The notes beneath the pieces are model-generated. The model saw only the letters and a list, made by a program, of their open reading frames with translations. It was not told the DNA's origin and did no database searches. 64,000 nt of DNA from Plectrocnemia conspersa (lineage: Eukaryota; Arthropoda; Insecta; Trichoptera; Polycentropodidae): the NCBI GenBank assembly GCA_009617715.1, contig VTFK01000138.1, positions 1,054,001-1,118,000 on the forward strand, read 5' to 3'. A program made the position numbers and the translations under genes. Shown piece by piece: positions 10,614 through 23,170 of this stretch (position 1 is the first letter of the stretch; every line of letters starts with the position of its first letter).

Positions 10614-10901
10614 CACGTTGACTGCCGTGTCAGCCACCGGTGGCCGACACCAAGGTATTCCAATTAGGCCGTGTCGTGACATACCTAACTTTAGATTGTT
10701 ATTTTGCGCTATCGGTCACACATTCTGTATGCCGATATATCATATTTTACTATTGTGAAAAAACCCTGTAATTAACCCCAAAAATATCTCAAAACAAATA
10801 AAATAATTGTATTCCGTTATATTAAATTATATTAAATTAAACCTAAAAACAATAAAATATTTTTTAGACATTTTACGAAAATACTATTGACAGTCAACGT
10901 G
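10614..10901. mobile_element. TTAA-type short inverted-repeat element
   Basis: Left end CACGTTGACTGCCGTGTC (10,614 onward) and right end GACAGTCAACGTG (ending 10,901) form inverted termini sharing CACGTTGACTG. The left flank is TTAA (10,610-10,613) and the right flank TTAT (10,902-10,905), which fits a TTAA target duplication with one change, as known for piggyBac and Kolobok elements. The 288-bp body has no coding frame. A second internal palindrome, CCACCGGTGG, lies at about 10,635. The superfamily assignment is inferred. Confidence 0.6.
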
Positions 10902-11074
10902 TTATTTGAATATAATTACTCGAATTATAAATAAATCAGGTACGTTTTAAAGGTGAACGTGTAATATATACTTAGTATGTATGAGTTTTAAACATACATT
11001 TATGTGATAAGATAGCAGTATAAACTTATATATAATTATTTATAATCACGCGCCAATAAAAATCCGTTTCTTAA

Positions 11075-11280
11075 AGGTTAGTTCTTTATTTTAGCCATCT
11101 GTTTTGTTTCAAGGTTGGAATTGCGTAGTCCATAAAGTCCAGACTAGTAACCCAGATGCCAATGGCTTGTGCCACCGCAGCAGATTCGAATTTTAATTTA
11201 TAAGAACACGCTATTAATAAAAACCGCCCCAATACCTTTTCTCTCTGATCAAGTGTCATATATTTCATAATGGTGGTTTG
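11075..11280 (-). repeat. dispersed repeat family 2, reverse copy
   Basis: Read on the minus strand it aligns with 55,540-55,735. AACCACC, ATATATGACA, a TAGCGTG segment, TCTGCTGC, GCATCTGGGTTACTAG and CTACGCAATTCCAACC all match in order. The 60-codon minus frame here (11,086-11,268) falls inside the repeat and is not conserved in the other copy, so I do not call it a gene. Confidence 0.6.
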
Positions 11281-12140
11281 AGACAGATCTGGCGAATAGC
11301 AGATAAGGATGCTTGCTGGCCAATTGCATCGCTTGTTGTCAATGTAGCGTATACGCCTTTAAAAAAAATAATACAGATGGTCACTCTGACGATCAATAAT
11401 CATAATAGTATGCGTAGGGTAAAACGAATTGTCTATCGTGCATCCTTTACAAATAAAGATTAGTTTTTTCAGCGGTACTTATAAGGTGATTTTAGGTGGT
11501 CAGTGCAATTATTATCGCAATTGTTTAGTCACGAGATTTTTTTTTATTGTAGAAAATACTTAATTTTAAGATTTTTTTCATTTGTTCTAAATAGTGGTTA
11601 GAATACATTCAAAATTGAAATAAATAAATTGTGCAGATGGTTGAATCCTCAACACATAAATTTGGCACAATATATTGTAATCAAATTTAATATATTACTA
11701 ATGATCTAAATATAAAATATTTATTAAATTCATTAAAAACGATAAAAATGTTCAGTTTTTTCTTTAATTATCGTTAAATTTTTCTCTAAAGGTAGAAAGT
11801 GTATTGTGGTCATTTAAAAATAATTTAAATTTGATTTAAAAATAAAACTTTATCAATTTATATAGAACGTTTTTACTTGATATTTATTTTTTAAAATATT
11901 TTATTAAGACAATAATTGTAATCAACAAATTGAAAATTTCCCCTTTTAATGAATACTATTTAAAATTTAATATAAACGATAATAATTTATTATAAATAGA
12001 TGTTAATTGGTTTTCTCTTAGGATTTAAAAATATTTTTTTAATTAGTTACCACTATATAGACGATATTAAATATAAGTAAGTCAGAGTATAGTATACGAA
12101 TTAGATTCATAACAAATTAAAAGAAAAATATTTTTTGACG
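11281..12140. other. AT-rich intergenic, nothing recognised
   Basis: AT-rich. A 61-codon open frame at 11,278-11,463 is not recognised and borders family 2. Confidence 0.4.
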
Positions 12141-12144
12141 TAGA

Positions 12145-12177
12145 TATTGTTATTGTTATAATGGTACAATAACAAGA
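12145..12177. repeat. short palindrome
   Basis: TTGTTATTGT (12,147-12,156) and ACAATAACAA (12,166-12,175) are perfect inverted repeats with a 9-base spacer. Low-complexity content makes chance likely. Confidence 0.4.
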
Positions 12178-12179
12178 TT

Positions 12180-12960
12180 ACTAATAATCTCACTCTGCTG
12201 CATTGATAATGATATATTCGCGATCATAGACACGGATCCAGTAACATGTGCAAACTAAGGGTGAAGATTAGACACGCGCCAAAATTGAATTAATTAGTAT
12301 AAATTTGCACGCAACAAACATTGCAATGTGTTTACGTACAACACAAACCGATGGTTGTATAAAAATAATATACAATTAAACAGTATTTATTTTTTTAAGT
12401 AGAAATGTGACTTATGGACCATTAAATCAAAATTAGTTATTGCTAACGATTTATTTTGTACAATACTGGAAATTTAAACTAGTTAGTCTTAGTACAGAAG
12501 GGTTATATACTAAAATTAGTATATACAAATATCAGGCAAATTCTGATCTGCACTAAAAGAAATAAATGCAAAATTACGTCTTTACAAACAGAAGGTTTTA
12601 TTTTATTTTAGATAAAGATTATTTTCTAATCATGCAGGAAGAAAATTTTGGTTTGTGGGATTTTCAAAATAGCACTTTAATTTTTGACTAAAAGATAGCG
12701 AATGCATTTGCGAGCTACTTCCAAACGGTCTTTAACTCAATGCCAAAAAGTTTAAATTCAAAGAAATCGAAATTATACACACGAGATGTCTATTTATCGA
12801 TAGTTTTACAAATTCGGACCGTTAGTATAGTTTTGGAAAATTAAAAGCAAAAAAAAAAAATCGGCAGAAGCTAATTTTATTTCAGCAAGTAGGGTTTTAA
12901 AAATACAGTACATTGTCGCACATTCAATATTGTTTGTTATTATCTTATTGTTGAAAGCAA
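12180..12960. other. AT-rich intergenic, nothing recognised
   Basis: AT-rich. No supported feature. Confidence 0.45.
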
Positions 12961-12962
12961 AT

Positions 12963-13400
12963 TCTTGTCCCGAAATATAAAAAAACTATGAAAGTAATTC
13001 CCTTACATAAAAACGGAAAAATAAATAAGTATAGACCTGTGTCGATTTTATTAGAACCAACCTAGGTATTTTAAATTATTCATTATAAGTATGCTTCAAA
13101 CCATATGAAATAATACTTTAATAATCAACAGCATGTTTTTTATGCATTGAGATCAGTAGCAAAAATTTTCCTCTAGTTTTAAAATTAAAAAAAATCGATA
13201 AAGGCAAGCAATTAGATGGTATCTACACTGATTTGTATTAAATAATAAATTTTTTTACCATCATTTTCAAATCATCGTTCATATGGGAAACTCAAAATTG
13301 TCTAGATAAATTGCCACATTGGGAATCTCTCAAGTTTCTAATCTCCGTCCATTTTTTTAAAATAGATTCCATTTAGGATTGTACCATACTTTAATTTGCT
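12963..13400 (+). pseudogene. old Jockey-like reverse transcriptase relic
   Basis: One frame reads KVIPLHKNGKINKYRPVSIL (about 12,990-13,050), equivalent to KVTPIHKKG and NYRPIAL of copy A. Then NQQHVF follows in place of DQQHGF and, after shifts, KGKQLDGIYTDLY (about 13,200-13,240), matching QVDVIYTDF. The rest is decayed by stops and small indels. It has the same motif order as copies A and B but is far older. Confidence 0.7.
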
Positions 13401-14018
13401 GTTAAAAATCATAAATGAAAATAATAAAAAAATAATAAAAGTTATTCAAAATATATGAGAAATAACCACAATAAAATTAATTGCGCGTTTAAAATTCCAT
13501 TCCAAAATATTGCGATGTTATATTATGTTACGTTTATGGTAACTTGTTGAGTGCAAACGCTTATAATTTTACATACTAACAATATTTGAGAGTTATTTGA
13601 ATGCAAAGCTTTTGCATACGTGCACCATAATTGTGGCTTAAGCCGCATGAGAAGAAATGGTACTTTTAGATTTCATTATAGCGATATATATGAAAGTATT
13701 TTGATGTGAATAGCAGTCGTTAACCATTTCATAACAAGCATACATTCAAAGTAGATTTCTGTATTTAATTAGAAAAATATTTTTAGAAATGGACTCATCA
13801 AAGTAAAGAAACGTTGACTCATAGTTTTTTAGATGTGTGAAAATAAAAATATTTATTTATTTTGTAAAGAAATAATGCTATGAATGGAATGTTGAAAGAC
13901 GATAGCTGTTTTTTAAAAGTATGATTTAAAGAGACAGAAATATTAAAAAAAATTGTGGAGGCTCTTCTTTTTAAAACTAGCGCAATAAGAACCGTAACCA
14001 AGGTATATTAAAGATGAA
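13401..14018. other. AT-rich intergenic
   Basis: A patch at 13,640-13,760 (GGCTTAAGCCGCA then GCAGTCGTTAACCATTTC) faintly resembles the right part of repeat family 1. Otherwise nothing. Confidence 0.35.
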
Positions 14019-14615
14019 TGTGACAATAGAGTGAAAAGGAAAGGACCACACAAATGCCCTCGTTACGTTAAAAAAAAAGGGTTTCACATAAATAGCACGT
14101 AATTACTCTTCCATGCATTGAAAAAATATTTCTTTGTTGCAAAACAGGCATGGAAAAAAATGTATTACTTGACGAAAAAAGCACTGTAAAGGCACAATAT
14201 AATTATTGCACCATTTGATCTCGAAAAGAGATCCAGCATGCAAATGTCACTTTCTAGAGGCGTGGACGAATTTCGTTGGACAAAAAAACGAGTGCAACAA
14301 TTGGCTTGATGATCGCTGTATAGTTGTGATTCGTCAGAGAGGGCTTGAGACGGAGGATCATATGGATATATACGGTCAAAGGCAGAAGAGTGACTCCTGG
14401 AGATGATCGCCGCAGCAGAGATAAACGAACCTCAACTATACTGGCGCTGCTACAACTATAAGACCTCACAGGATCATCCACTGGACATCATCCCTCCACC
14501 AGCTTCTCCACCACTGCATGGAGACAAACTATCGCTCACCAAAGTTTGTTGCAATAAATATAATTTTATATAATAAATTATTACGAGTTTCTAACGGGAA
14601 TGTTACGGCAACCTT
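14019..14615 (+). mobile_element. LTR-like dispersed repeat, copy 2
   Basis: Starts TGTGACAATAGAGTG at 14,019. It continues through CATGCATTGAAAAAATATTTC, TTTCGTTGGACAAAAAAACG and CATCATCCCTCCACCAGC (about 14,490), and ends near 14,613 where it aligns with the GGCAGCGTCACA end of copy 3. The TATAATAAATTA segment near the end is a possible polyadenylation signal, as expected in an LTR. The upstream 19-base block of copies 1 and 3 is absent, which supports 14,019 as the true boundary. Short open frames inside are not conserved between copies. Confidence 0.55.
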
Positions 14616-15249
14616 CAAAGTAAAATAAAAAAAAATATAATGATTTTTAAGTAATTAAAAAAAAATTTCTTTCGGCGTTTATCATAATTATATTTTTACG
14701 ATTATTTATATACATTGATAATGCCTAATTTGATTTTCATTGTTTTTTTAATAATTAGTTTTACTTATAAATTTTGTTAAATTTTCTTTTTTTTGTATTT
14801 AATTTACCTCTTACGTAAAAAAATAGTGCGGGACTGATTCAGCCTACCACTCCCGAATATTTTTTGCCTATGGCTTTGGCCCGTGACGTTCAAAGAAATA
14901 ATTAATCCGTCTCGCCACCTAAAACAATTGCCCACCCTGTTCTAGCGCAAAATCAGCATTTCAATTAATTTTTTAAAGCGGATAACAATGTCCTATTTTA
15001 AGAGGTCTAAAGATACCATCAGCGTATAAAAAACATACACAAACAAGTCTAAAAAATCTTGTGATTTGTCTTGCGATACGCGCATCCATTGAGAGCATTT
15101 TTACCTTGTATAATATAATCACCTAGTGCGTAGTACCCTTGAACATGCTTTTCTGGTCTGATTGCCAAATAATGCAACTGACTTCCTTACAATACAAAAG
15201 GCCTAAAAATATGTACATCAGAGAATATAAATATTATCTATTTTTATAT
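14616..15249. other. AT-rich intergenic, nothing recognised
   Basis: AT-rich with a slightly richer patch at 14,820-14,945. No supported feature. Confidence 0.4.
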
Positions 15250-15740
15250 CTCACAAAATTCCTACAAAGGCATGCGTGGGAGGAGAGAAGTAAGTTTCTA
15301 GAAAGGAGCCACGTCGTCACATTTTCCAATTTTCATCCGCGACGAGCAAATTTTCGCGGGCTTGTTTATTACGTACGACCCAGGCCTATTTATATTAAGA
15401 GGAAATCACGTGTGTTATGAATAATGCACGACCTTCCTGGCCGCCATACTGTCTGGCCTTTTTTCAAGCATTATGTATTCATACACAAGTTCGCCGCGGG
15501 TGCGCCAGAGCTTCTCAAATTGGACCGGCCCGCATTATGGATTAATGAACTGGTGCGCGAAAGAGGTTCTCATAGTTTTTCGCCGGATAGGCTCCCCGCG
15601 GGATTCGCGGATCCCGCCCGAATTGAAATGGGTTTGTATACTCATACCCATGTATGTATGCGTTTGTAACAAAGGGAATATCTATAATGCACGTGGGTCG
15701 GACGTTGCGTTATTGTGTGGAAATCTTGTATGATCCTGGG
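15250..15740. other. GC-rich island with E-boxes
   Basis: One of the strongest GC rises in the window. Two perfect CACGTG E-boxes lie at 15,407-15,412 and 15,690-15,695, with TTTATTACG homeodomain-like cores between. It reads as a candidate enhancer or promoter. It also contains an ATG-started 81-codon frame annotated separately. Confidence 0.3.
15424..15669 (+). CDS. unrecognised small open frame in GC-rich island
   Basis: ATG at 15,424 with a TGA two codons upstream in frame, then 81 sense codons to TAA at 15,667-15,669. The peptide has balanced composition (for example ELLKLDRPALWINELVRERG) without signal peptide, membrane segment or known motif. Another frame is open across 15,473-15,733, so the length may only reflect GC content. 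Could be a small protein, an exon, or nothing. Confidence 0.15.
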   Translation: MHDLPGRHTVWPFFKHYVFIHKFAAGAPELLKLDRPALWINELVRERGSHSFSPDRLPAGFADPARIEMGLYTHTHVCMRL

Positions 15741-17035
15741 CTGATTCATTTTTTACATGAGTAGAAAAAGTTAAGCTCGAAGAGCCAAAAACGCTTCTCA
15801 ACTTACATGTCAAACGCTATCGTATATAATAAGTAGAATAATAGATAACCCACTGATAAGTGGATGAAATGCGACCCTAGATAATGTTTAATTAGAGCAA
15901 TTAAAAAAATATTATTGCTCAATATATATAGCATATTTATAGATAAAAATCTAAATAAATATATAATATATATTTTTAAAATATCAATATTAGAGGATAT
16001 TTTATTAGCATGTCTATAAAAATGATTGTTATATTGTGTCACAATTCCATATTATACTCAAATATACTCAACATGGTTATGTATTGTGTGAACGTTTTAT
16101 AATCATTTTCTAATTAACTAATGCGAAAGCACAGATAATACATACAATCGTCAGCATAGATAAGATTATCATGTTACTCAAAGGCGATAGAATACAACTT
16201 TCATAGAAGTTTAATGAGACGGATTCTCAGAATACAACATTTTATTTTAGATCCACAGTAACAATAATTGTATGGTATTTTTTTTTTTAATACTTTTAAA
16301 TGAAACTGTCACAATAACATTACATAATTAATAAATAAATTCGATTACGTAAAGAGAATATTGATATATTTAGGTTCAATAATAATTAGAAAATATTGTA
16401 TTAAAATTGTGTAAAGGAAACATTTCTTACTGCTAAGGTTTATTAAAGTATTTAATATAAATTTCAGAAATATTGTTTTGTCATGGAATAAACAAAAAAA
16501 TTTGTCTGAAGGTGGGTGCTATTAATATTTTATAAATGAGTAGGTGTAGGTAACGCGTAGTTTAAACAATATTAAAATTAATATCTCACTTATATCTTTT
16601 ACTTTTAAAGAATTAGTCGAAATTAAAACGTCCCGCTATGATTCACAATATGCGCAATTTGAAAATGATTTATTATTGTTGACTCCTAATACTAAATTAT
16701 TGCACACTATAATGTTTTATTCTATTTCTGTGAGATTCTTAAATTTATTAATATAGTTATTTTCATTATTTTTAATACAATAAATCTGAAATTGTATACA
16801 TTTCATGTTTAAGAAACATCAACTTTCTTATGAATTACACTTGTACTGATATACGTATTTACTTATTATATTATACGATATTTCTATAAATTCGCAAGCT
16901 AACATATCTACAGATAAAATCGAATTTATAACTCGGGCCATATGACCGTTGCAAATATTTCGCATTTCAGTTTATGTTAGCCGTTGTACTATATATTTTT
17001 AGGCGTGATTAAACTTTTGGAATTACGTAAAAAGA
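15741..17035. other. AT-rich intergenic, nothing recognised
   Basis: AT-rich. No supported feature. Confidence 0.5.
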
Positions 17036-17380
17036 CCACTTGTCATAGGGGGATGAAATTCGCACATTAACATCTCTTAGGAGAAACCAAGAGTGGCATT
17101 CTGTTCCACGCATAAAACATGCTCTTCTTCATTTTTTCTTTTTTTGCGTTATTATATCCTAGACGAGGAAACAGGATGTGCCGGTACTGGCTTTTCAGGA
17201 AAATTGCACTTCTCTTCCTTTTCCAACCCTTGTGTAGTATATGCAGGAGTTAAAGAATATTCCCGTGGCGCTTTGAATATATTATTTTACTTCAGAGATT
17301 TATTCGACAATACTTTATGTTTAAATTACGTATTTTTTTTCACAAAGAAGCCTATATAAAAAAGTTGCTATCTTGCAATC
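17036..17380. other. moderately GC block
   Basis: Slightly richer patch with an 88-codon plus-strand frame (17,093-17,359) that is not protein-like. An acceptor-like TTTTACTTCAG is at about 17,296. Not called as a gene. Confidence 0.2.
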
Positions 17381-18765
17381 TGTGAACAATTCGCAGCATA
17401 ATTGCCAGACGCAGTCTTTACAAAAGCTAACACGGTTAAGTTGCTCTTTTAAAATTCAAAGCTAATTCAAATTAACGTACTAAAAGCATTTAAAACCACA
17501 GGTAAAATAAATGTAAAGGTTATCTGCCCACCTTAGGTTGAAATCGAATGTAAGTTATAAAGTAAAATCGTTGAAGCAATGCCAATTAATATACAAGTAT
17601 GAATAAAGTAGCAAATTATATGTACTTTATGGATACTATTGATTAAATACAAATATCTTAAATTATTTTATGTCTTGTATTTATTGCACACGCTTATAAC
17701 AAAAGCAAGCCGTTAAAGTTTTCCAATAGTTCAAATCCTCTGGGAGATTAAAAACATAATGCCGGTGGTTGAAAGGAAATGAAAATGGAAAATCTTTCAT
17801 AAAGACATTTCTAGTTTGAGTATAACAATATTTTTGTATTAAAAGTCCGGTTATTACTATTCGTTGGAGCAGTTTTAATTAAAATGAATTATTATTTAAG
17901 ATTATACAGAGATAAAATGCATTAGTAAATATTATTGTATATAAATAATAAGATATATATTTTTATTTTAATTTATTTTTTAATATTTAAATATATTTTT
18001 TCCAATTTACATAATAAAGATGAAAGTAAATATGATTTATATTTTGAGCAAATATGCTAATTTATTTCTGATTTTTTTATCGTTAATTATTTTTGATCAC
18101 CTCTGACTGTTACTCTTTAAAATTTTGATTAATTTTCCGATCGTTTGTTTAGATTGCTTTTCAACGTAAATAAACCAAAATATCCTAATATTATATAATG
18201 TACACATGAATTAAAAAAAATACTTTATACGCGTATAAAAAAAAAAAGGATTGCCGATGTTTTTTTTAAGAAATTGCGATATAACTCATATCCCTAATTA
18301 ATGAATCTTTAGTGTTTGAAAGAAAATATAATTTTATTCAGAGGGGAATAAAATACCAAAGAGGCATATTTAAATAATATACATATTTATTATTCGATGA
18401 TTTCTATAAAATTAACTCCAGATGTATACAATTATTAGGACGGCGAGCAATTATTGAGACCGTGTATATATATTTCTCTGGTTCAGTTGTGCCGGAGTGT
18501 CACCGGTCTTCATTAAGTTCTTAATTCGACTTCTGGGTTTTCTCTGGTTGCTGCGTGATCTTTATCAAATCTGATGATTAAAAGATGTAAGGTTACTTCT
18601 TTGAACTTTTTATTAATTTCGGTACAATACTATTCATAAACAGAGTTAAATTATTATTGGGTTACTCTTAAAGATAAACTTAGTAGTAAGGTATTCTCCC
18701 TTAAATAGTTAGTCTTATTGAAGTTCTTTAAAATGCTATTTAGAAGTTTGCTTTACAAGACGGCT
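17381..18765. other. AT-rich intergenic
   Basis: AT-rich with a moderately GC patch at 18,430-18,580. Nothing recognised. Confidence 0.4.
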
Positions 18766-18771
18766 ACTTAC

Positions 18772-18870
18772 GGCTCTTGAGTGCCAGGCAGAGATGCCGC
18801 AGATGGAGAGTAGTACCCCAAAAGCCAGCCTGTATTCATTAGAGATGCACTGCGTCACCGAGCCTACGCT
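18772..18870 (-). CDS. candidate 99-nt internal exon, unrecognised
   Basis: On the minus strand, GTTTATTTTTAAG (acceptor, ending at 18,871) precedes 33 sense codons, followed directly by GTAAGT (donor, 18,771 downward). The peptide reads SVGSVTQCISNEYRLAFGVL and then LSICGISAWHSRA, with a hydrophobic stretch that could be a membrane segment. The other two frames on this strand have stops. The plus strand of the same block is also open (56 codons, including MPQMESSTPKASLY), but without matching splice edges. I recognise no family. A decayed repeat is the main alternative. Confidence 0.3.
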
Positions 18871-19464
18871 CTTAAAAATAAACCCTCAATGATTACAGCC
18901 CCTTATGCACTTCTCAGATACTAAGCTCCAAGTTGCAGCTTTATTTATATGTTTATATGTATTTTAAAAGTCACTACAGTTCCAAAAATAAAGTCTAGAC
19001 ATATAAAAAATATATAGAATTTTATTTTGGGTTCGATGATAGGATACACACTGGACCAAATTGCATTTGCAATATCATATAAGTCTCGCGCTTGCTCTAT
19101 TTTTCGGCACCCAATGTGTGCAAACTATTTTAGTACGCACTTCATAAAAAAACATCTCTGTACACCTTTTGACAATATTCATCGATCGGTAACTTGACAC
19201 GATCATTATAAACATATATTCTAAGCACATCGTTGCTGCGACTGAAACCTGATAAACTTCGCCATGTCAAGCTTAAAAGTTTGATTTAACAAGCGTTGTA
19301 CTTAATTGATTTCTCTAAAATATTCAATGATTTATTATGGGGCAATAGATACTTAATAATTGTAATATTAATATTTGCAATTAATATTTTGTGTGTTTAA
19401 AATATAAAATGTATTCAAGTAAGAACTCTATTTAATTTTATCACTATAACAAAAATCACATCTC
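18871..19464. other. mixed intergenic, nothing recognised
   Basis: Moderate composition to 19,260, then AT-rich. No supported feature. Confidence 0.4.
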
Positions 19465-19990
19465 AAATTTACCGGCGCATATCGCGGATTTGGCCATAAA
19501 GTCACATAATCGCCGGTCGCTGAGCGAAATTCCGCGGATAATTGAAATTCTTTTGAGTCGTTCGTCTTGTCCGGGTTTCATTTTAACCCGGATTTAATGT
19601 CCTATGCCGGAGGATACAGTTGGGGGTCACAAAGAAACCGCGGGGCCCGTTGCATGAGCCATAATATCCAAGCTTGGGTAATGGAAGTTGCCGGTAATAG
19701 GGTATGCATCTGCCGGCGGTAGGATTAACACGAAAGAAACCCAGTAACAATTTGCAGAGTTCACCTAGGAGCTAGACTTTAGACTGCTACCCGAGGGAGT
19801 GGTATGTCCTTTGGAACCGGCAGAAAACTCTTTGTATGCTGGTAGTTAGTTTAATTGAATCGCGCACGGTTATGTCCGCGGCTCTCGCTATACAGGATGC
19901 GCTAGATATATTTTATAGTTTGTTCGTCTTTGAAACTAGTGCAAGCTCTAAAGCGTAAGAACGTTCTAGAAAGTTTGAGGTGCTACTGGA
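19465..19990. other. GC-rich island with hairpin, candidate cis-regulatory block
   Basis: GC-rich against both flanks. Contains a perfect 7-bp stem CCGGGTT (19,571-19,577) with AACCCGG (19,585-19,591), and CCATAAA and CATAAT cores of the posterior Hox type. All frames are broken by stops, which favours a non-coding role. Confidence 0.3.
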
Positions 19991-22340
19991 TCAGAGATAC
20001 ATGTCAAACTTATGTAACCTGCCGTTGTATCAAATACATGTATAATATTTCAATATACAGTTACTAGTCTTAAACTTATTTATTTTAATTGAAAAAGTAT
20101 AAGTCAATTTAAAAATTTTGTATCATTTATATATAGAAAAAATGTTTTTAAGTGGATCTATTTGCTCTCCACGTTTATACATTTTAAAATCGACGAGGAT
20201 TACTTTTATGTAATTCAAAGACAACGTCAAATTTATGATTGCTGTATTTTATTGTATGAAATGCCAATAAAATAAATGACAAGGATTATTATGACATACA
20301 AAATATGTCAAGAGATTTAATATGAAAAAAAAACACAGGCAAGCGATATATAGTTAGTTTATCAGGCCAACATTAAATTTAAATTATTTATTTATTTTAT
20401 TTTAGTTTCAAAGGTATATTTCTTGTTACGATTTTTAAGTTATTAAATTTTTTTAGTATTTTAATAAAAATATGGTATAGATATGTCTTCAGACAAAGAA
20501 ATTTCAAATATAGGAACCCTAAACAGTCTAAAACACATTATACCAGAAAGGCAACATAGAATTTAATTTTAGTGTGACCTTTGTAATATAGTAAAATAGG
20601 TAAAAAATATTTTTTTCCTAAACCTAATGGATTGATAAGTAATGAAATAAATATTTTAAAAATAAAATATTACTTAGTGCTGCTTTATTCGCAATGAATC
20701 CCGAGATTCCGATGATATGATTAACCTCTAAAAACCCTTATTTTCATATTTCATCAAAGCATTTTTCGCATTTTTATAACGCACATTGATTTGCAACAGC
20801 AAATTAAAGCTTTAACAATATTATATCTAAAAAATATTTAACGGTAATGGATCAAAAGTAAGAATTTAGAATAACTTTATTATTATCATTATTGGGAATT
20901 TTCGATATGGCGACTTGTGTTGTTAAAATTGAGCATATTAATGAGTATTTGAAAAAAATGATTAAAAAAAATATTTTTGGGGAAAACCAATTCATTTTTT
21001 TAATGAATTGAAGCATGACAAACTTTTAACTTTCTTTGTCCCAAATAAATAATTATTATATAATATGATAAGGATGGTAATCATGATTTATTAGTAAATT
21101 TTATTTATATTTAATACTGAATACATCCTTTATACATAGTGTATTGAGAACTATGGTGTTTTTCGTTTTGTTTTTTAAACTCTAGTTAAGCTGCTAGATA
21201 ATTGGATCACAACTGTTAGTTTTAATTGAAAAATAATATAAGTAAAAAATAACAAAATCGATTAGCTTTTCCGGTTAAATCTAATTCAATTTCTAATCGC
21301 CTGCCCTAATAGTACATATATGTAAACTTGTAAAAATAGAATTACAAAATATATTCAGTTTATTTTTATATTTCTTATTTATACTTGTATTTATAAAATT
21401 AAATATTAATGCATAAAATCGGCAAATTTAATATATAGCTTATTGAATCAATATAAGTATTTTTATTGTAAAATACATTTTTACTACAAAAAAAAAACTG
21501 AATATTGTTTTGATCTAAATTCGCTATTAACGATCTATTTTCACCAAGAATATAATACATTTCATATAGTTACGAGCAATAAAATATCACTGATACAATA
21601 TTGTGTTCTATAAACCGCTCATACTTTCTAAAGTATGGCGATGAAATAAAAATGAAATATAAAAATGAATAAATTTCAAAAATAACAAGTTGAACGTCAA
21701 GAGAATCGTAAACGTAAAAATTCCGTTTGATGAAATTTATTTTGGAGATAAACAAAGTTTTACGCCTGTCGTCCCCTTGTGCTATTATTGTATATTTTAT
21801 GACGATTTGTCTTTCTTTGTACGATTTAAAGACAAATTCCATTTGCAAGGTAAATTATCGTTTATGGGTGTTTTTGACTTAATTTTAATTATTAATATAT
21901 ATATTTGGAACCACATAATTTGATGTTATATAATATTTATCATATAAATAACTGATAAACTAGTTATAATAAATTATTGTTATAAACAGAACATTTATTA
22001 AATTTATATAAAATCAAAAGTAATAAATAACCTAGTATGTATTTTTTTTTTTTTTTTTTATTTAGTATAATTTAAAAAAAAAAAATAGTGGAAAAAGGTC
22101 CTAATATTATTAATCGTATAAATAGAATAAAGTAAATTTTATTAGAAATATTATGTACAATACATGTCATTGATTAATAATCATTTTTATGTTAACAAAT
22201 ATGGTATTAGCTATATATAATAAATAATAAATTGTTGGTGGATAAGTTTTGGATAAACAGGCTAAAAAAACTTTTACAATTTTAGAGTAGGAAGAAAGCA
22301 AGCAAATTCCTGTGGATTAGGTGCTAATGTACTTGGCTAA
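19991..22340. other. AT-rich intergenic, nothing recognised
   Basis: Long AT-rich stretch with homopolymer runs (T run near 22,040, A run near 22,075). Open frames near 21,570-21,923 on both strands are not protein-like. Confidence 0.5.
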
Positions 22341-22344
22341 AGAT

Positions 22345-22800
22345 CTGGAACTATTTATATGTTTTCTTAAGCCACTAAAGCAGTATGTGTTTTGGCATCT
22401 TGTGCTTGTATTTAAATATAAAGTTTTTTTATCGTAGTTACCAAAACACGAAATTAGTGGGTTAGTGGGGTTTCGCGAAATATATATTTTCTGGTATGAA
22501 AATTACGGTGCTCTTTAATTGTTTGTTTTTAAAGGTTATTATGGATTTTTAAAATTGGTAAAATAAGTTGTATTATATATTATTTTCATAGATGTATTTT
22601 TAATGACTTTTAATTTATAAAAAAATAGTAGTACTTCTTTAATTAATTGTTTATTAATTTTGTTAGCGCGCATTTTTTAATTAAATATCAGTCTAAGGGC
22701 TGCAATTGTGGCTAGCCATTTCTAGCACTCTAAAATATGTTTAAAAAAAATATAAGTTTGGAGTCCAAGTGTAAGTCATATTTTACGTTACTGCTTTCTC
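22345..22800 (+). repeat. dispersed repeat family 1, copy 3
   Basis: Matches copy 1 along its length: GTTTTTTTATCGTAG, GTGGGGTTTCGCGAAATATA, TTTTCTGGTATGAAAATTAC, then CAGTCTAAGGGCTGCAATTG, AGCCATTT and GGAGTCCAAGTG. This gives the fullest view of the family, about 450 bp. Confidence 0.55.
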
Positions 22801-23170
22801 TATTTAGGAGAAGTGGTGCCATAGTTTGTCTACGTTTCGTGAAAATAATTGCATCTGTTTTAATTCTGTTGATTTAAATTTTCCACTTCCCAAAATTTTA
22901 TTTAAGAACTCAAAATATTTTTGTGACTTGCTTCTAATTTTATTGTACAGTTTGGGATTATTGTACTATTATACTACAGAAGCAATGAGTTCAATCCTTT
23001 TTTTAAAACAATTTTAAATTTGTGATTTATTTGTTGTTAAAATGCCTCAAAGCGCAATAAATAAATTATTATTTATAAGACAAGCAAAATAAATCGGCCC
23101 ACTACCCAAAAACAGCATGCTTATAATATTAAATTAAACTCATTCAGGGATAGAAGATATATTATATTTA
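22801..23170. other. AT-rich intergenic
   Basis: A 63-codon frame (22,826-23,017) is not recognised. Nothing else. Confidence 0.4.
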
